64,000 bases of DNA from Gnetum montanum (GCA_015680685.1 MNCI01014694.1:258077-322076); one strand, 5' to 3'; counted from the first letter of the stretch, positions 1 to 12,002 are shown. The notes: a model not told the origin generated them from the letters alone. Program-made: numbers and translations.

Positions 1-42
1 GTATTCATATGGTTGAGTGTAGGGGTACCTCGCCACTCATCA
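1..42 (+). repeat. 3' end of a plus-strand LTR (fragment)
   Basis: The stretch ends in GGGGTACCTCGCCACTCATCA, the terminal sequence shared by the LTRs of this window (compare 11980-12002 and 35140-35163). Its upstream part lies outside the window. The five bases after it, GGTGG, are the left target duplication of element A, so A landed exactly next to this LTR terminus. Confidence 0.85.
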
Positions 43-47
43 GGTGG
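43..47. repeat. Left target-site duplication of element A (GGTGG)
   Basis: GGTGG lies directly before the A LTR and again directly after its other end at 3849-3853. Five bases is the usual duplication length for Ty3/gypsy integrase. Confidence 0.7.
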
Positions 48-932
48 TGATGAGTAGTGAGGTACCCCCTTACACCCAACCATATGAATCATAAGTGTTC
101 ACACATGATCTATTTGAATTCCATGGATGGGACTAGTTGTGGCATCTAGATCATTATGCCTTGATCACAGTTCGTTGTCTTCCCACTTGGACTACTGGTA
201 GCTTTGTCACATATGGTTTAGTCCAAAGTGAGGCATATGATTCTTGATGTTGTTTTGGCCTTATGCTACTCCTAATGATAAGAAGGAAATCGATGATTTA
301 AAATAATTAATAGTGGAAAGTAAAGTCTAAACTAGCCTACATGTGATGAGTATCCATTCCTAGCCTTCCATACATGCCTTGGACTTCACATAACTACCAT
401 TGGAATTACTAAGTGTACTGTTACTAGATGTACCAAATGATAACACTACTAGGTTACCAAGTAATTACGCTTAAGAACTTGCAATTACTCATACTCGCTT
501 TCACTTAATGAAAAAAATAATAAAAAATAATAAATGATAAACATTAACTAAGGAAAATAATAAGCATTTAAGTAATTAACAATAATAAAGCTAAGTGGAT
601 GTTGCAATGATGGAAGTAATTTCAATCTTTCCTGCCAAACATGTAATGTGTCCAAGTACGTCACCCTTGAATAAGGATGTCATACAATCACTTAACATCA
701 CACTACAAGCATGCATTGGAAACAAACTAACAAAACTTCTCTATGTCTATGTCTAAAATCTATTAAAATCTATCTCAAACTATGCACCCAAGTGTTATAT
801 TTATAAGCTAGCATAGGAGGGACGATATTAAATCCCTGACATCAAAAGTTGTGCCCCGATATTGGATACCCAATAATGCAGCTCCAATATCAAATATCTG
901 ATATTAGAGTGCTATCAAGACATGAATTATCA
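48..932 (-). repeat. 3' LTR of element A
   Basis: 885 bp. Read on the minus strand it begins TGATAATTC and ends ACTACTCATCA. A weak TATA region lies near 798-806. The U3 holds several degenerate copies of GATATTGGATAC. It pairs with the shorter 5' LTR at 3132-3848. Confidence 0.85.
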
Positions 933-950
933 TAGCCCCATAACTGAATG
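933..950 (-). other. Polypurine tract of element A
   Basis: On the minus strand CAGTTATGGGGCTA directly precedes the LTR start, in the same place as AGTCATGGGGGTA before the LTR of element E (17331-17343). It would prime plus-strand DNA synthesis. Confidence 0.6.
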
Positions 951-1119
951 AAAATTTACCCTCAAGTTATACAAAATGAGGAACAAATTATTTACAAAAC
1001 ATTGTGAAGGTATGGGATTATTAATTGAATCTGACAAACACACAAATTGACTCTTTCATGCTACAATGGTATTTTAAAAAAATGGACACAACATGATAAA
1101 ACAAAAAAATTAGGGAAGC

Positions 1120-2105
1120 TTACGTAGTTCTTGGAGGTGGTGGCTCTTCCATTGGTCACTTCCCTTTGTCATCAGGCTTCTAAAATTTATAACGATTTAA
1201 GAGCACCTACAACTTCTCCTCCTTCGTTCTTGAGTCATGCACCATCTAAGTTGATGATCCAATGTATGTTGGAACTGGTACATCCCACAGACATGACAAC
1301 TGCAAGAACATTTGATTCTCTTTCACATACCACGCTAAGAACTGCCTTCGTTCCTTCTTAAAAACCCTAGCCTATTTTCTCAATTCATGATAATCTATTA
1401 ATCTCTTACCTCGGTTTGAAGCTACATCTCTCTACTCATGGTAGCAAGCCTTAATTGTTTCTAGTTATGATTTTTCCACATGAAGTTTCTATAGAACATC
1501 TTTCCTATCTACAAACTCTTTTTCATATAAACCATAGGTGGTTGCTACTTGTTGTTCCAATTCATTTCTAGGAAAACTTGTTGTTAACTTGGCAAGGCTA
1601 TCATAATGAAGGTTAGTTACCACCATGTACTCCTCTAAATCCTTAATCTACAAGTCCCTATTTGTTACTTCTACTTGATGGACTATGGCATAGCTATTCA
1701 AGATGGGCTGCTAGTTAGGATTCTGTGCTGACATGGGATTGATGCAAGCCTTTTCCATCTGGATTTATTTTTCATTGATTTGCTTATAGATGTCAATTTG
1801 GTCCCAGAAGTACACTTTCAACTTCTCATGCTTCTTGGCCTCATTCTGCCACGTGCTTATCTCAATTGCAAAATTTTGGTGTATGGCACGTACCTCCTTC
1901 ATTTGATCCTCACTAGTTTCTCCCTCAACTAGTGGATGCTCTCTTGCAAAATATTTTTCTGCTTCTCAACTATGGTCAATCTTGCATTGTTAGTGACAAG
2001 CTAATTATTTTCTTCCTATGCAGCAATCAATGCCTTTACATGAGCATATGCTTGGGCTTCAGTGATTGAGGCATTCTAGACCTCTTTCTCCTTTTCTTAT
2101 TCAAC
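1120..2105 (-). pseudogene. aORF C-terminal coiled-coil fragment (element A)
   Basis: This is the last third of the additional ORF that is complete in elements C (36501-39273) and F (50512-53278). The reading ends in EEPPPPRTT followed by TAA at 1120-1122, matching EEPPPPGTT in C. Upstream it has the Lys/Glu/Leu-rich text expected of a coiled coil, but it is interrupted by many stops and frame changes. Near 2105 it changes abruptly into gag sequence, which marks the internal deletion junction. No function is known. Its C-terminal tail is the best conserved part of the protein between copies. Confidence 0.65.
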
Positions 2106-3006
2106 CACTTTAGGTTGGACATTTTATTCCTATTTCCATCCTTGGATTCGTTTCCTTAGGTTGGACACTGTCACATAGGTTTGGCATTTCTTGTTGAAGA
2201 GTTCCAACATTATGAACCATCGATGAATTGAACTTGGTTTCAATGATCTATACCATACTTCAACTTGATCTATTAGGATCCTCGGAAAGAGTTTAAGTTT
2301 TTACCTTCCACTTTGAATGTTTTGTAAGATTCAAGCATCATGAAAGGCTTGTAAATGATGTTGTGGATTAGAATTATAGTGTCCCACAAGTTTAGGAATG
2401 TTATTCATATCAAGCCTTTTGATGCGACTTTCCTTCTAATGCCTGTGGGGTATTTTAATTGCCTTTGTAATTTGCATCATGCTCTTAGTGGCCAATAAGT
2501 ATTCACCACCATAAAACATGTTGTAGTAAACATTTCTTTTTCTATTTGTTTGATTGTGATGATCTTTCCTATGTTTGTTTTGATATCTTTGATTTTTTTC
2601 CTTGGTGTTGATTTCTATCCTTGTTTCGACCACATAGTGGAGCTTTATCTCTATACCTACATTCATCTTTGTTAGAACTATACATTGAAGAGAAAGAGGA
2701 AATTGGGGGACTGGGAAAGTTGCCATGGCTTCTATAATGTTCTTCATGGTCCCGTGATTTATCTTTTCTAGGTTTTGAGGAGGCCCTAGTTCTTGAGGCC
2801 TTCCTTGGTCTAAGATTTACTTCATCTCCTCTAGGATTATCTACCTTAGGTGAATGTAGTTCTTGAGTGTAGTTAGGGTGGTCATGAACATATGAAATCC
2901 TTGCATGAGGTTGATCACTCTAAGTTTCTTCAATATATATCTCATTAGTTCTCCAATGAATGTTCTCTTCATATGATGCATTATTACTTCCATGTGAAAG
3001 AGACAT
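2106..3006 (-). pseudogene. gag: gag N-terminal half (element A)
   Basis: The minus-strand reading starts at the ATG at 3006 with MSLSHGSNNASYEEN, followed by a basic Arg/Ser-rich stretch and then the Retrotrans_gag-type region with RLDMNNIPK, HLQAFHDA and WYRSLKPS. The start is chosen because element C has an equivalent ATG and the same WRTNE motif. The C-terminal half of gag and the zinc knuckle are missing, because the sequence switches to the aORF near 2105. At the position where D, E and B carry an in-frame TAG this copy has CGA (Arg), so the stop is not universal in the family. Confidence 0.7.
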
Positions 3007-3113
3007 TATTGTTAGTTTATGATGTGTGTGACTTAATATTTTTTAAAAGATAAATTGTTAATGCATTTACAGTGATCGTGTATGATATAACTAATCTAGA
3101 TAACTAGCACCAT

Positions 3114-3131
3114 CCTTAGCAATAGCACCAA
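3114..3131 (-). other. Primer-binding site of element A (tRNA-Asp type)
   Basis: The minus strand reads TTGGTGCTATTGCTAAGG, a mutated form of the tRNA-Asp complement seen intact in element E (TTGGCACCGTTGCCGAGG), directly inside the 5' LTR end. The internal bases just after it match the same place in element C. Confidence 0.7.
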
Positions 3132-3848
3132 TGATTAGCAACAACGACTTAAGGTTGGTAAAGCACTGACTAATGTTGTTTTGGCCTTATGCTACTCCTA
3201 ATGATAATAAGAAAACTAACAATTTAAACTAATTAACAATGGAAAGTAAAGTCTAAACTAGCCTATATGTGATGAGCAGCTATTCCTAACCTTCCATACA
3301 TGCCTTGAACTTCACATAACTATTGCTAGGATTACCAAGCCTACTATTATTGGGTGTACCAAATGATAACACTATCGGGTTACCAAGTGATTATGCTTAA
3401 GCACTTGCCATTAGTCATTCTCATTCCACTTAATGATAAAAACAAGAAAAAAGAAATAAATGATAAACATTAACTGTGGAAAATAATAAGCATTTAAGTA
3501 GTTAACAATAATAAAGCTTAGTGGATGCTCCATTGATGGAAGTAATCTCAATCTTTATTACAAAACATGTAACATGTCCAAGTACATCATACTTGAATAA
3601 GGATGCCATACAATCACTTAATATCACACTGCGGGCATGCACTAGAAACAAACTAACAAATCCTCTCTATGTCTACATCTAAAATCTATCTCGAAACATG
3701 CACCCAAGTGTTGTATTTATAGGCTAGCATAAGAGGAGCAATATCGAATCCGTGACATTGGAGGTTGTGCCCTAATATTAGGTACCCAATAACATGACTT
3801 CAATGTCAGATATTTAATATTGGAGCCCTACCAAAATATGACTCATTC
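3132..3848 (-). repeat. 5' LTR of element A, U5 replaced
   Basis: 717 bp, matching the 3' LTR from the word GTTGTTTTGGCCTTATGC onward. About 200 bp of U5 is missing and replaced by about 45 bp of unrelated sequence (3140-3175). The outer end is ACTCATTC instead of the usual CTCATCA, and GGTGG follows at 3849-3853. Confidence 0.75.
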
Positions 3849-3853
3849 GGTGG
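3849..3853. repeat. Right target-site duplication of element A (GGTGG)
   Basis: Same five bases as 43-47. Confidence 0.65.
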
Positions 3854-6127
3854 GATCCTAGAAAGATCAATGGATGAATGAAAGCCTAATCTCTTTCAAG
3901 TGACTACACTTAGGTTCAAACCTAGGTCTTATGACTTCAACTGGTGGTCCCTTATTAAAAATCATATCTCTAGAAATAAAAAATATTTCATTTATTTATT
4001 TCCCACACTTAGCATGCTTTGTGGATAATGAATACTTGAGTGACAACTCAACTATGGCGATAGGATTCAACTTTTCATAATTTATTAAAGGAAATTATAT
4101 GTAACAAACTTTTCTAAATGGTTGAAGATGTGATATTAACAGTAAATCTTTACTTCACTGGTGCTAGATATCCATTATTACTTAATGGGATAATGTTAAA
4201 GAGAAAATAGAAAAAATATTATCTTCCTAGAAATGTTAGATGGAATGTTTCCAATTGATACATTCTGTATTACAGGTTGTGCCTACCTTTTTGCTCTTAT
4301 GTTTCAAATCCCCTTTCACTACTTTTATGGTGTCTTGTTCTTTCATGAGGCCACTTCCACTATATTTTTAGTAGATTCTTTTTCCATGAGGCCTTATGTT
4401 GTATCCACTATTTTGGTACTTTGTTAGCCAAAGCAAGTACAACTATGATATTGTCATACAACTTTAACACCATGTTCCCATGCTTCTTAAGACTAGAAAT
4501 TGTGGTGTATTCTTTTCCTAAGGCCTTTAAGCTTTAGCATCAAGAAGATTGAAACTTGCACATAATTTCATTAATTGTTACTCTAAAATTTGTGATTTAG
4601 ACATTCATCTTGTAGATGACACTAATGCTGATGTTAGCATCAATATTAGCATCATTGGAAGGAACATCATGAAAATCATCATCTCCAACATCACTTTAGG
4701 TTCTTGAAAGCTCTTTACAAGTATCTTTGATATTCATGATGATAATCAATGTTAGTCCTAGCATTATTTGCAAATCTAGAAGGTTAAAAATAGCATCTTC
4801 GATCTAACTGATGACTCATTGATGTTAACATCAGCATTAGAGTTAGTTCTAGCATCATTGACATGATGATCCTCAATCTTATAATGATTTTCTTAGATAT
4901 TTTTAATGCCATTTCATCATCCTTGTTTGTTATCCAACATGTTTTCTTAGTATATTATGTATCATCCATTTAGCATTTTGTTATCAACCAAGATCTCATT
5001 CATGATATATTCATTTGGGAACTCTTACAAAAAGAATAGCATATTCTTTCCAAATGATAGAATGTGCTTACAAAATTTCTTGTGTTATGAGGAAAATGGA
5101 TGTTTTCCTTCCTCTTGACATCCTCAAGCAAATGGATGAGTTTAAATCTATACATTATCTTCCCTCATTTTTTCCTAATCTTCAAAATCCTATTTCTCTC
5201 TCTGAAGAAGAAATCAAATCTCTTACAAGGAATCTAAGCTCTTGTAATCAACCCCAATAATTAACTATTACAACCATAATTTCTACATCATTATCCCTTG
5301 TATCTAATCCATCTTGTCAAACCTATCAACTTGCTAATCCTAATTTTAATCCCCAAAACTTAGCTTCTAATTCTACATCTAGTTCCTCTACATTCCCTTA
5401 ACCAAGTATTCCTAAATCTACTATTCCTAACATCCAATCTTACTCATTAGTCAAATATCTACTTAACTACCTAACATACCACATTAGCTTGTATTATTCA
5501 TTCAAGACATTAAGTCTTGTCGTTAAAATATTGAAACTTGAATCAACATACTTATAGTGTTGGAACAAATAACTTTATGAAAACTTCACCAATCTCTTCA
5601 TCCTAGTAGTAGTATTGTATTATCTTTTTCACATCTAAAATAAAGCAAAATAATTTCTTTATTATCAACATGCCTGCTCCTATTATGCATTCTTCATCTA
5701 CTCATCAATAGAAGAATAAGCAAAGATCTTCATTCATCAACACAACAATGTATCATCATGAGTCACTCCTCATTCTAGCTATCAACTAACTCATAGAATA
5801 GCAATATCTTTACTCCCACCTCTCTTATGTACACCTATCCTATCAACAAGACCATCCCTTACTCTTTTTCTTTCTAAATCCCAACTTTATATTTCAACAA
5901 GGAGTTAGCTACATTTCTTATCTCAAGGTTCAAGTGAAGGAGTCATTATAAGCTTTCATTGAAGCAAAAAAGTACTTGTTTCTTCTCCTTCTATTTCTAC
6001 ACAATCTATTTAAGCTCATTCTTAAACATCATTGAAAAATAACTTATCCTAGTACATTTCATATTTAGTCAATTCAAAGGGGGTAGATTATCTCCTCTCT
6101 AATATTAATTCTACATTTACTAGAAAA
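3854..6127. other. Unassigned AT-rich sequence between elements A and B
   Basis: No intact gene. Between about 4610 and 4870 the words GATGTTAACATCAGCATTA and AGCATCATTG recur in degenerate form. A reading of about 80 codons at 5015-5260 (no ATG; begins at TTG) continues in frame past two stops to about 5480 as a Ser/Thr/Pro/Asn-rich text. It may be a decayed coding fragment, but I cannot assign it. The sequence at 3854 was originally the flank of the plus-strand LTR whose end is at 1-42. Confidence 0.5.
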
Positions 6128-6964
6128 TGATGAGCAGCAAGGTACCCCTATGCCCAACCATACGAATCACAAGTGTTCACACATGATTTGATCAAATTCT
6201 GTGGATGGAACTAGTTGTGGTATCTAGATTGTTAGGCTTTGATTGTAATTCAGTATCTTCCCAGTTGGACTAGTGGTAGCTTTGTCATGTATTATTTAGT
6301 CCAAAGTGAGACATATGTTATTGCCTAATTCTATGCTACTCCTAATGATGATAAAGAGATAAATTAATTAAGCTAATGAATAGTGAAAAATAAGATCTAA
6401 ACTAGCCTAGCTTGCTTAACACAAGTACCCATCCCACTTTCTTGAACACATATAATGTAGATGGGCTACCAAACGTTAAGCATTACTAGGTTACCAAGTA
6501 CTATATATATGCTCAAAATGGTCATGATTGTGTTCATTAATAACTAGAAATTAATTACTTAATTGAAATGTAGTAAAGTAAAGTGCATTAAAAGAAATAT
6601 TAATCTATTCTTAGTGCTACAAGGATTATCATAAGAGTTCATTTTTATTCTCGTTACACTGTTGTGGTTAGGTACATCAATGTTCAAACAAAGAACTATA
6701 CACACATAGACTTCTTTTGTGGGTACTTAGAAAATATTCTAACTGTAGAGGAAAAAAATTGCAAGAGCTTCACTACTTTGACTAAAAACTGTCAAAAACG
6801 ATGATGCCAAATTAGGAGCCTAGGTCCTATATTTATAGGCCAGCATATACCCCTTGATGTCGAATACCTGACATCGCATCTGGGCTTCGACATTGGATAC
6901 TTGACATTGAGGCTTCAACGTCAAATACCCAATGTCAAAGTTGATGAAAAAATGTGTTTCATCA
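6128..6964 (-). repeat. 3' LTR of element B
   Basis: 837 bp, with minus-strand ends TGATGAAAC and GCTGCTCATCA. A TATA box (CCTATAAATATAGG) lies at 6828-6840. The U3 between the TATA box and the end holds about five degenerate repeats of the type GACATTGGATAC. The PPT complement TACCTCCACAACTAAATG follows at 6965. Confidence 0.85.
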
Positions 6965-7660
6965 TACCTCCACAACTAAATGAAAACTTTTCCTTGAGTG
7001 TAGAAGATAAGGAACAAATTCCTAACAAAATATTGGGAAGGTATGGGATTATTAATGGACATACAAACTAACTAGATGGAACAAATAGACTCCGAGTGCC
7101 CAAGTGTACATAGTTACAATTTTTACAAAATTGGATGTTCATGAAAAGAGAAGGGAACATTCTGGATAACATTAACATCCAACACCTCTTGGTAGCTGAA
7201 GAGTGAGAGAGAAGATCCAACGATCATGAACAGTCCTCATCATGTAGTACTACTACATCATCCTTGGTGAAAATAGTCCTACTTCTAGTCCATGCTTTCC
7301 ATTGCAGTCAGAATAGAATCAAGAATTAGTATGCAATGTGTAACACATAGTTATCAAATGCCTTGTCTTGTTAGTGGTTACACTAAGCTAGGTTGTGATT
7401 GTGGTAGATTCATTCTTGTAGGAGTGTTAGTGGAAAGGCTGACAAATAGGGTAAAATAGATAAGTGATCCATTAAATTTGAGAAAGTTCAACATAAGAAA
7501 ATATTTGAAAAGGCTGTAAGAATTCACAACAATAAAAAGAAAATTTTACTAAAAAATGTTATGAAGATGTGCACAATTGGATATCATTGATGGGGTAAAT
7601 AAAAAGATTTGATTGTAAGAGTGTTTAAGGCTAAAGAACTTAACTAACCCAACCAAAAGA

Positions 7661-7697
7661 TATGTAAGTGGGTCCTTCCAAAATTAGGCATAGGCCT
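7661..7697 (-). other. Conserved block with short palindrome (element B)
   Basis: On the sense strand AGGCCTATGCCT is followed by AATTTTGGAAGGACCCACTT. The same block occurs at 29859-29895, 40134-40168, 54061-54096, 62771-62808 and, weaker, 16552-16600. Confidence 0.6.
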
Positions 7698-8170
7698 TTT
7701 ATGTCCTTGCATAACTTCAAACCAAAGAGTCCGTGGGCTCCATGGATGATTAATAGCGATAGAAGGTTAAGTACAAAAACCCAAAAGAAACAAACTAGGA
7801 ATTCTAACACATCAAACCAGGACATCGAATCAAGAACATGAAACCAAAAATGAGGTGAGACATGAAAAGCATAGATGGATGAGAGAGGGTGGAATGGAGT
7901 TCCTAATTATAGTCACATGAATTTCCTTGTGGATTTTGTAGTTGAATGACTTGATAATATCCATCCTTAGTCCAGACAAAAACCAACCACATTCAATGAC
8001 TTTGCATCGGCATTCTAAAACCAATCCATCCCTTAAGACACAAGAGTGCTCCCACAAAACAACCACCATTCCTTATTAGAGAATAAAAGAGAAGTAGAAA
8101 GTGAGGAAGGGCCTTAGTTAAAGGGGACTAGTCCCATAACCAGTGCTTGTAGCCTGTTTATTTTGTCTAC

Positions 8171-8302
8171 GGAGTGTGCTTTGAGTTCCCATCATTTTTT
8201 TTGAAATGGGAATCACACCATGCAAAGACATATGCATTTATTTTGTCTAAGGGGTGTGCTTTCAATTCTTATCTTTGTTTTCTTTTTGATGAGAACCACA
8301 CC
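8171..8302 (-). other. Two tandem copies of the post-pol hairpin (element B)
   Basis: Copy 1 (8171-8219) pairs TTCCCAT with ATGGGAA. Copy 2 (8251-8302) pairs TTCTTATC with GATGAGAA, with one wobble pair. In both, GTGTG and CACAC close the base of the stem. The loop is T-rich on plus, A-rich in the element's own RNA. The two copies differ in sequence but keep pairing. Confidence 0.65.
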
Positions 8303-8890
8303 ATGCAAAGACTTATTCAACTTCCTTTTATTGGTCAACATGGAATGGTAAGAAATCCATGAAAACACACATGCACCCAAGAAAAAAAAAGCACAAAGAA
8401 TACCAAATTTCCTTGAAGACATACCCTATTCAAACCTTTGAATCCTTCCCAATTCTGGAAACTACCAAAGTCACAAATTTGTTAAAGTTTTGTTAATTAA
8501 AGAGGGACTGCATGTTTCCAAAACAAGGAAAGCCATAGAGTTTGTGGATGGGTGGATGTTGTGGACTTACTGCCTATTGCATGAAAAAGAAACCATGTTC
8601 TAATCATCCATAATGAAATTCAAAGCTAAAAACCATATAGCAATAATCAAATAACAAAATAGTATACACCACCATCAATCAATGCATCACCCTTGTACCT
8701 AGAACTTATTAACAAAAAGTTAGAATATCACACCCAAATAAAGTAAAACAAAATATAAAAGAAAGTGTAAAATATTCAAGAAATAGAAAATGTACTAATG
8801 ATGGTGTAAAATAAAAATTAGAAAATATTAATAACCTGAAAAAAATAAGATGTAAAATAAAGAATGTGTAAAACAAAAAGTTGTAAAACA

Positions 8891-8891
8891 A
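8891..8891. other. Assembly gap (single N)
   Basis: An N sits where the post-pol region of B changes to sequence upstream of its gag end. The missing pol of B may lie in this gap. Confidence 0.8.
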
Positions 8892-9099
8892 NGTGGTGTG
8901 GTGGCTGGGTAGAAAAATTGTTCGTGACACACTTAATGGTTAAATGTATGGTAGATCAAGGTATGAGGTGTGTTAACATTATGAATGGTTGACCCATAAT
9001 TGCACCCTTGATCATGATATGCTATGCACGGATTTATTTTTCTTCCCACACTATTAGATTCATGTTTAGATTCGAGCTTGGAGTAACCATGCATGGTGG

Positions 9100-11023
9100 C
9101 CCTTGTGTATGATTAGAGGATGGTGGTGGTGAAAAGGGAGGTATTACACCGGATTGGCATTATGTCAGCTTAGATGATGTGGTGGATCCATGCGTGGTTT
9201 GCTTTGGCTTACGACCTTTCCTCCAGAAGGTACGTTTCCTACATTGTGGTTGAGACCCACTAGTGTTAACATGTCTATGCACATTCACAGTACAAGTGCC
9301 ATTTGTTTGTTGATATTGTGGTGTCCTTGGTGGTGGCATATAATGATATGAAGTATGAGAATATCAAGGGTAGGATGGATGGTAAGAGGCATGAGGTGGT
9401 GATTATTCAGGGGATGTCACTCAGGAGAGTGGTAGTGGCAATTTGAAGTAGAGGATGTAGAACTAGTTGGAGAAATAGGGTGTTGAACATAATATTCATG
9501 CAGTTTGGGTGGATAGGGTTGATTTGGTGGTGGATTCTCCCATGACTATGGTTGTTGCCACTATGATTGATAACTATGTTTAGGTTGGTAATAAGTCCCC
9601 CTAGGATGGTATTGTCAGTTGTGGGACTATCTATAATTACCTTGTGGGAGAGGAAATCACCTAGGCATGTGCTTTTGCACAAACTTCAGATTTAAGGCAC
9701 TTGCCCAATACTCCTATAGATGCAACAAGATTTAGAAATGACCCTTCAAATGGTCATATATGCAAATGTTGCATCCATTATCTTTGTCTGTGGTTGAGTC
9801 TATAGCCTTACTTTCTTTAGCCATTTTTCTCATTTGCTAAAAAGTGTTCCTAGCTATTTCTTGGTTTTGTATCCTTTGTTAATTATGATTGCCTAGCTTA
9901 TTTTGTATGATGCTCTCCTCAACCATCTTAATGTGAGCTATAATTTTTTCACATATCCATTTGGACATCTTGTTAAACTTTGCTTCAAGTTCATCAATAA
10001 ACCCCTATATCAGCAAGGTTTGTTGCAAGATCACCTTATCGAGAGTGGTTTTGTTCTCCTTACCATAGATCTGGACCTCCTTCTATTGACTAGTTAGGTC
10101 CCATTGATATTTTTTTACATTATCCCATTTTCATAGCTCTCCTTCTTCTTTTTCCACACATTTGATCAGCTCTCAAAATTTTATGAACTTGGAGCTTGTA
10201 TAATTGCTTTGGGGCATACATCCTAAGGGTTGCCCTTATTTCATTACAAAGCCCATATTTGATGTGGAAAATTTGCTGTTCCTTAGAGAAACCATGGCCT
10301 AGGAATCTATTCATTAAAGCATAATATCTATCTAGGGCCATGTCCAAGGGTTCATGTTGTTCTTGCTTCCATTCTTGGATCTATCTCCTCAAGTTGGACA
10401 CCCTTGCATAGGTTTGGTATTTCTTATTGAAAATTTCCATCATTGTGGACCATCATTAGATTCAATTTGGTGTCAATGATATATACCACACTTTGGTTCT
10501 ATCAATTAGTGTCCTAAGAAAGTGCTTAAGTGTTTTCCATCCACTTTCAATGTTGTAATAGATACAGGCATCCTAGAAGGCTTATAGATGATGTTGTGGA
10601 TCTGAATGTAAATTTAGGGATATTATTCATATCAAGCTTAGGTAGGTGACTCTCTTTGTAATGCATGCAAGATATCTTAATGACCTTTGTTATCTTCATC
10701 ATGCTCTTAGTGGCCAAGAAGGGCTCATCTTCATCAAACAAGTTATGATGAAAATCTCTATTTGGTTGATGGTGATAATGGGACTTATGTTCATGTTGAT
10801 GACCTTGAATGTGTCTGTGGATTTGATTTTTATTTTTATTTTGATCCTTTAATGAAACTTTGTCCCTATACCTATGTTCATCTTTATCAGAACTAAATGT
10901 TGAAGGGACAGAGGAAGATGAGGAATTGGAAGAATTTCCATGGCTTCTATGATGTTCCTCAGGGTCCTTTGATTTATCATTTCTGGGTTTTAAGGAGGTC
11001 TTAGGCCTTGAGGCCCCTCCCTC

Positions 11024-11057
<34 letters not shown>

Positions 11058-11085
11058 NATATTTTCTAGCTTAGGTGAATGTAGT
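9100..11085 (-). pseudogene. gag: gag polyprotein remnant (element B)
   Basis: Minus-strand capsid/nucleocapsid gene, broken into several frames. In sense order: a Ser-rich and basic N-terminal part (from 11085), PFLATKSMMKITK and LPKLDMNNIPKF (about 10620-10720), a Retrotrans_gag C-terminal part with MDMALDRYYALMNRFLGHG (10300-10347), a nucleocapsid motif GCNICIYDHLKGHF near 9750, then Pro/Gln/Tyr-rich sequence to about 9100. The first 145 bp or so of the gene are missing compared with element A, because element E inserted there. An in-frame TAG lies at 10381-10383, at the same codon as in D and E. The protein would form the retrotransposon particle. Confidence 0.7.
11025..11058. other. 33-base C run ending in N (assembly break)
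   Basis: Inside the gag of B, 33 C followed by N replaces about 40 bases of ordinary sequence present in element A (2800-2845). This is most easily explained as an artefact next to a gap. Confidence 0.8.
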
Positions 11086-12002
11086 TGATGAGACGTGATT
11101 CGCATGAGCCGCGATATCACAGTCCGTCGCAAAATCTATAAATAAGAGGTGGCACTCCCCTTATTCCTAATCATAGGCTAGAAGTAGGGAAACTCTGGTA
11201 GATTGATCACTCCAAAGATAGAATATTTTCCATGTGCCCGCAGTAGGAGTCCCCAAGTGAAGGGATCTTTATTCGAGCAACATTATACCTGAATGCAAGT
11301 TGTGTACGGTAATAAAGATGAGATTTGTGGATAAACCTTGCAGTGCATGGAATAAGATTTATTACTTATTATTTATTACCTATTATTTATTACCCTGCAG
11401 TAGCGCAGCATGAGTACGACTTGATTACAAGCATTTACGTATGTGTACGGATAATCAAGGAATCAGCTGCTCATCGCAATTAGTCTCTCTCACCCTTAAC
11501 TCCTAAAATGTAGAATGAGTATGACTTGATTACGAGCATCTAAGGATATGTACAGCTAGTCAAGGAATGGATGCTCATTACGCTTAGGCTAGTTAGGTGC
11601 CTCAGTATGACCACTTCGAGCACGTGTGTTATGCGTGGTGATCCCAGTAACAATTAGCATTTGGTAGCCGCAGTTGCATAGTTCAGGGTGTGTACGGTAA
11701 GTGTGAACAGATGCTGACGCTAGTTAATTTAGACTTAGTTCATTAGTTAGAGTTAGTTAGTTTCTCAACCCTTCACTCTTTAGCATAGAAGACATAAAAC
11801 ATAAAAAGCTATAAAAATCATATACCTCAGACTTACTTAACCATACACCGTGACAACTACAAGTAAGTCTGGGAAGACAATGAATGATTAATTCCAAATG
11901 TTCCATGGGGCATGTAGGCATTTAGTTTGCGGAGTTTGACCGGATTGTGCGTGCTACGCTTGTTTCGTATGGTTGAGTGTAGGGATACCTCGCCACTCAT
12001 CA
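11086..12002 (+). repeat. 5' LTR of element E
   Basis: 917 bp, starting TGATGAGACGTGATT and ending GCCACTCATCA. The U3 has GCGATATCAC-type words. A TATA box CTATAAATAAG is at 11136-11146, so the U3 is only about 50 bp in this copy. The 3' LTR has a longer U3 with extra GATATC words (17365-17410), so this copy has lost part of it. Confidence 0.9.

Larger units (their letters stand above)
48..3848 (-). mobile_element. Element A: Athila/Tat-type deletion derivative
   Basis: Minus-strand LTR retrotransposon with LTRs at 48-932 (3') and 3132-3848 (5'), a PPT, a PBS and GGTGG duplications on both sides. The internal part is only 2.2 kb: the N-terminal half of gag is joined directly to the C-terminal coiled coil of the aORF. 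All of pol, the post-pol non-coding region and the first two thirds of the aORF are missing. It could only have moved with proteins supplied by relatives. Whether the deletion came before or after insertion is not decidable from one copy. Confidence 0.8.
6965..8880 (-). other. Post-pol non-coding region of element B
   Basis: No ORF. It contains the GGGGAGGACCCAC-type block (7661-7697), the tandemly repeated hairpin (8171-8302) and, near 7290, CTGCAATGGAAAGCATGGACTAG, which aligns with the region before the aORF start in the other elements. The aORF itself is missing. The order of blocks is the same as in D and E. Confidence 0.65.
6128..11085 (-). mobile_element. Element B: gag-only copy, interrupted by element E
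   Basis: Minus-strand relative with a 3' LTR (6128-6964), PPT, the conserved post-pol non-coding region (about 7000-8880) and gag (about 9100-11085). Pol is absent, and the place where it should be coincides with an N at 8891, so the loss may be real or an assembly collapse. The aORF is also absent. Its gag is cut at 11085 by the 5' LTR of element E, and its own PBS and 5' LTR are not found beyond E. B is therefore older than E. Confidence 0.75.

Noticed and set aside
1-95. Inverted repeat read as TIRs of a DNA transposon
   Set aside because: Each arm is the terminus of a separate LTR, and the spacer is the target duplication of element A.
8709-8930. Phe/Leu-rich minus-strand reading resembling membrane segments
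   Set aside because: It is the T-rich non-coding stretch after pol, spans an N, and matches non-coding sequence in D, E and F.
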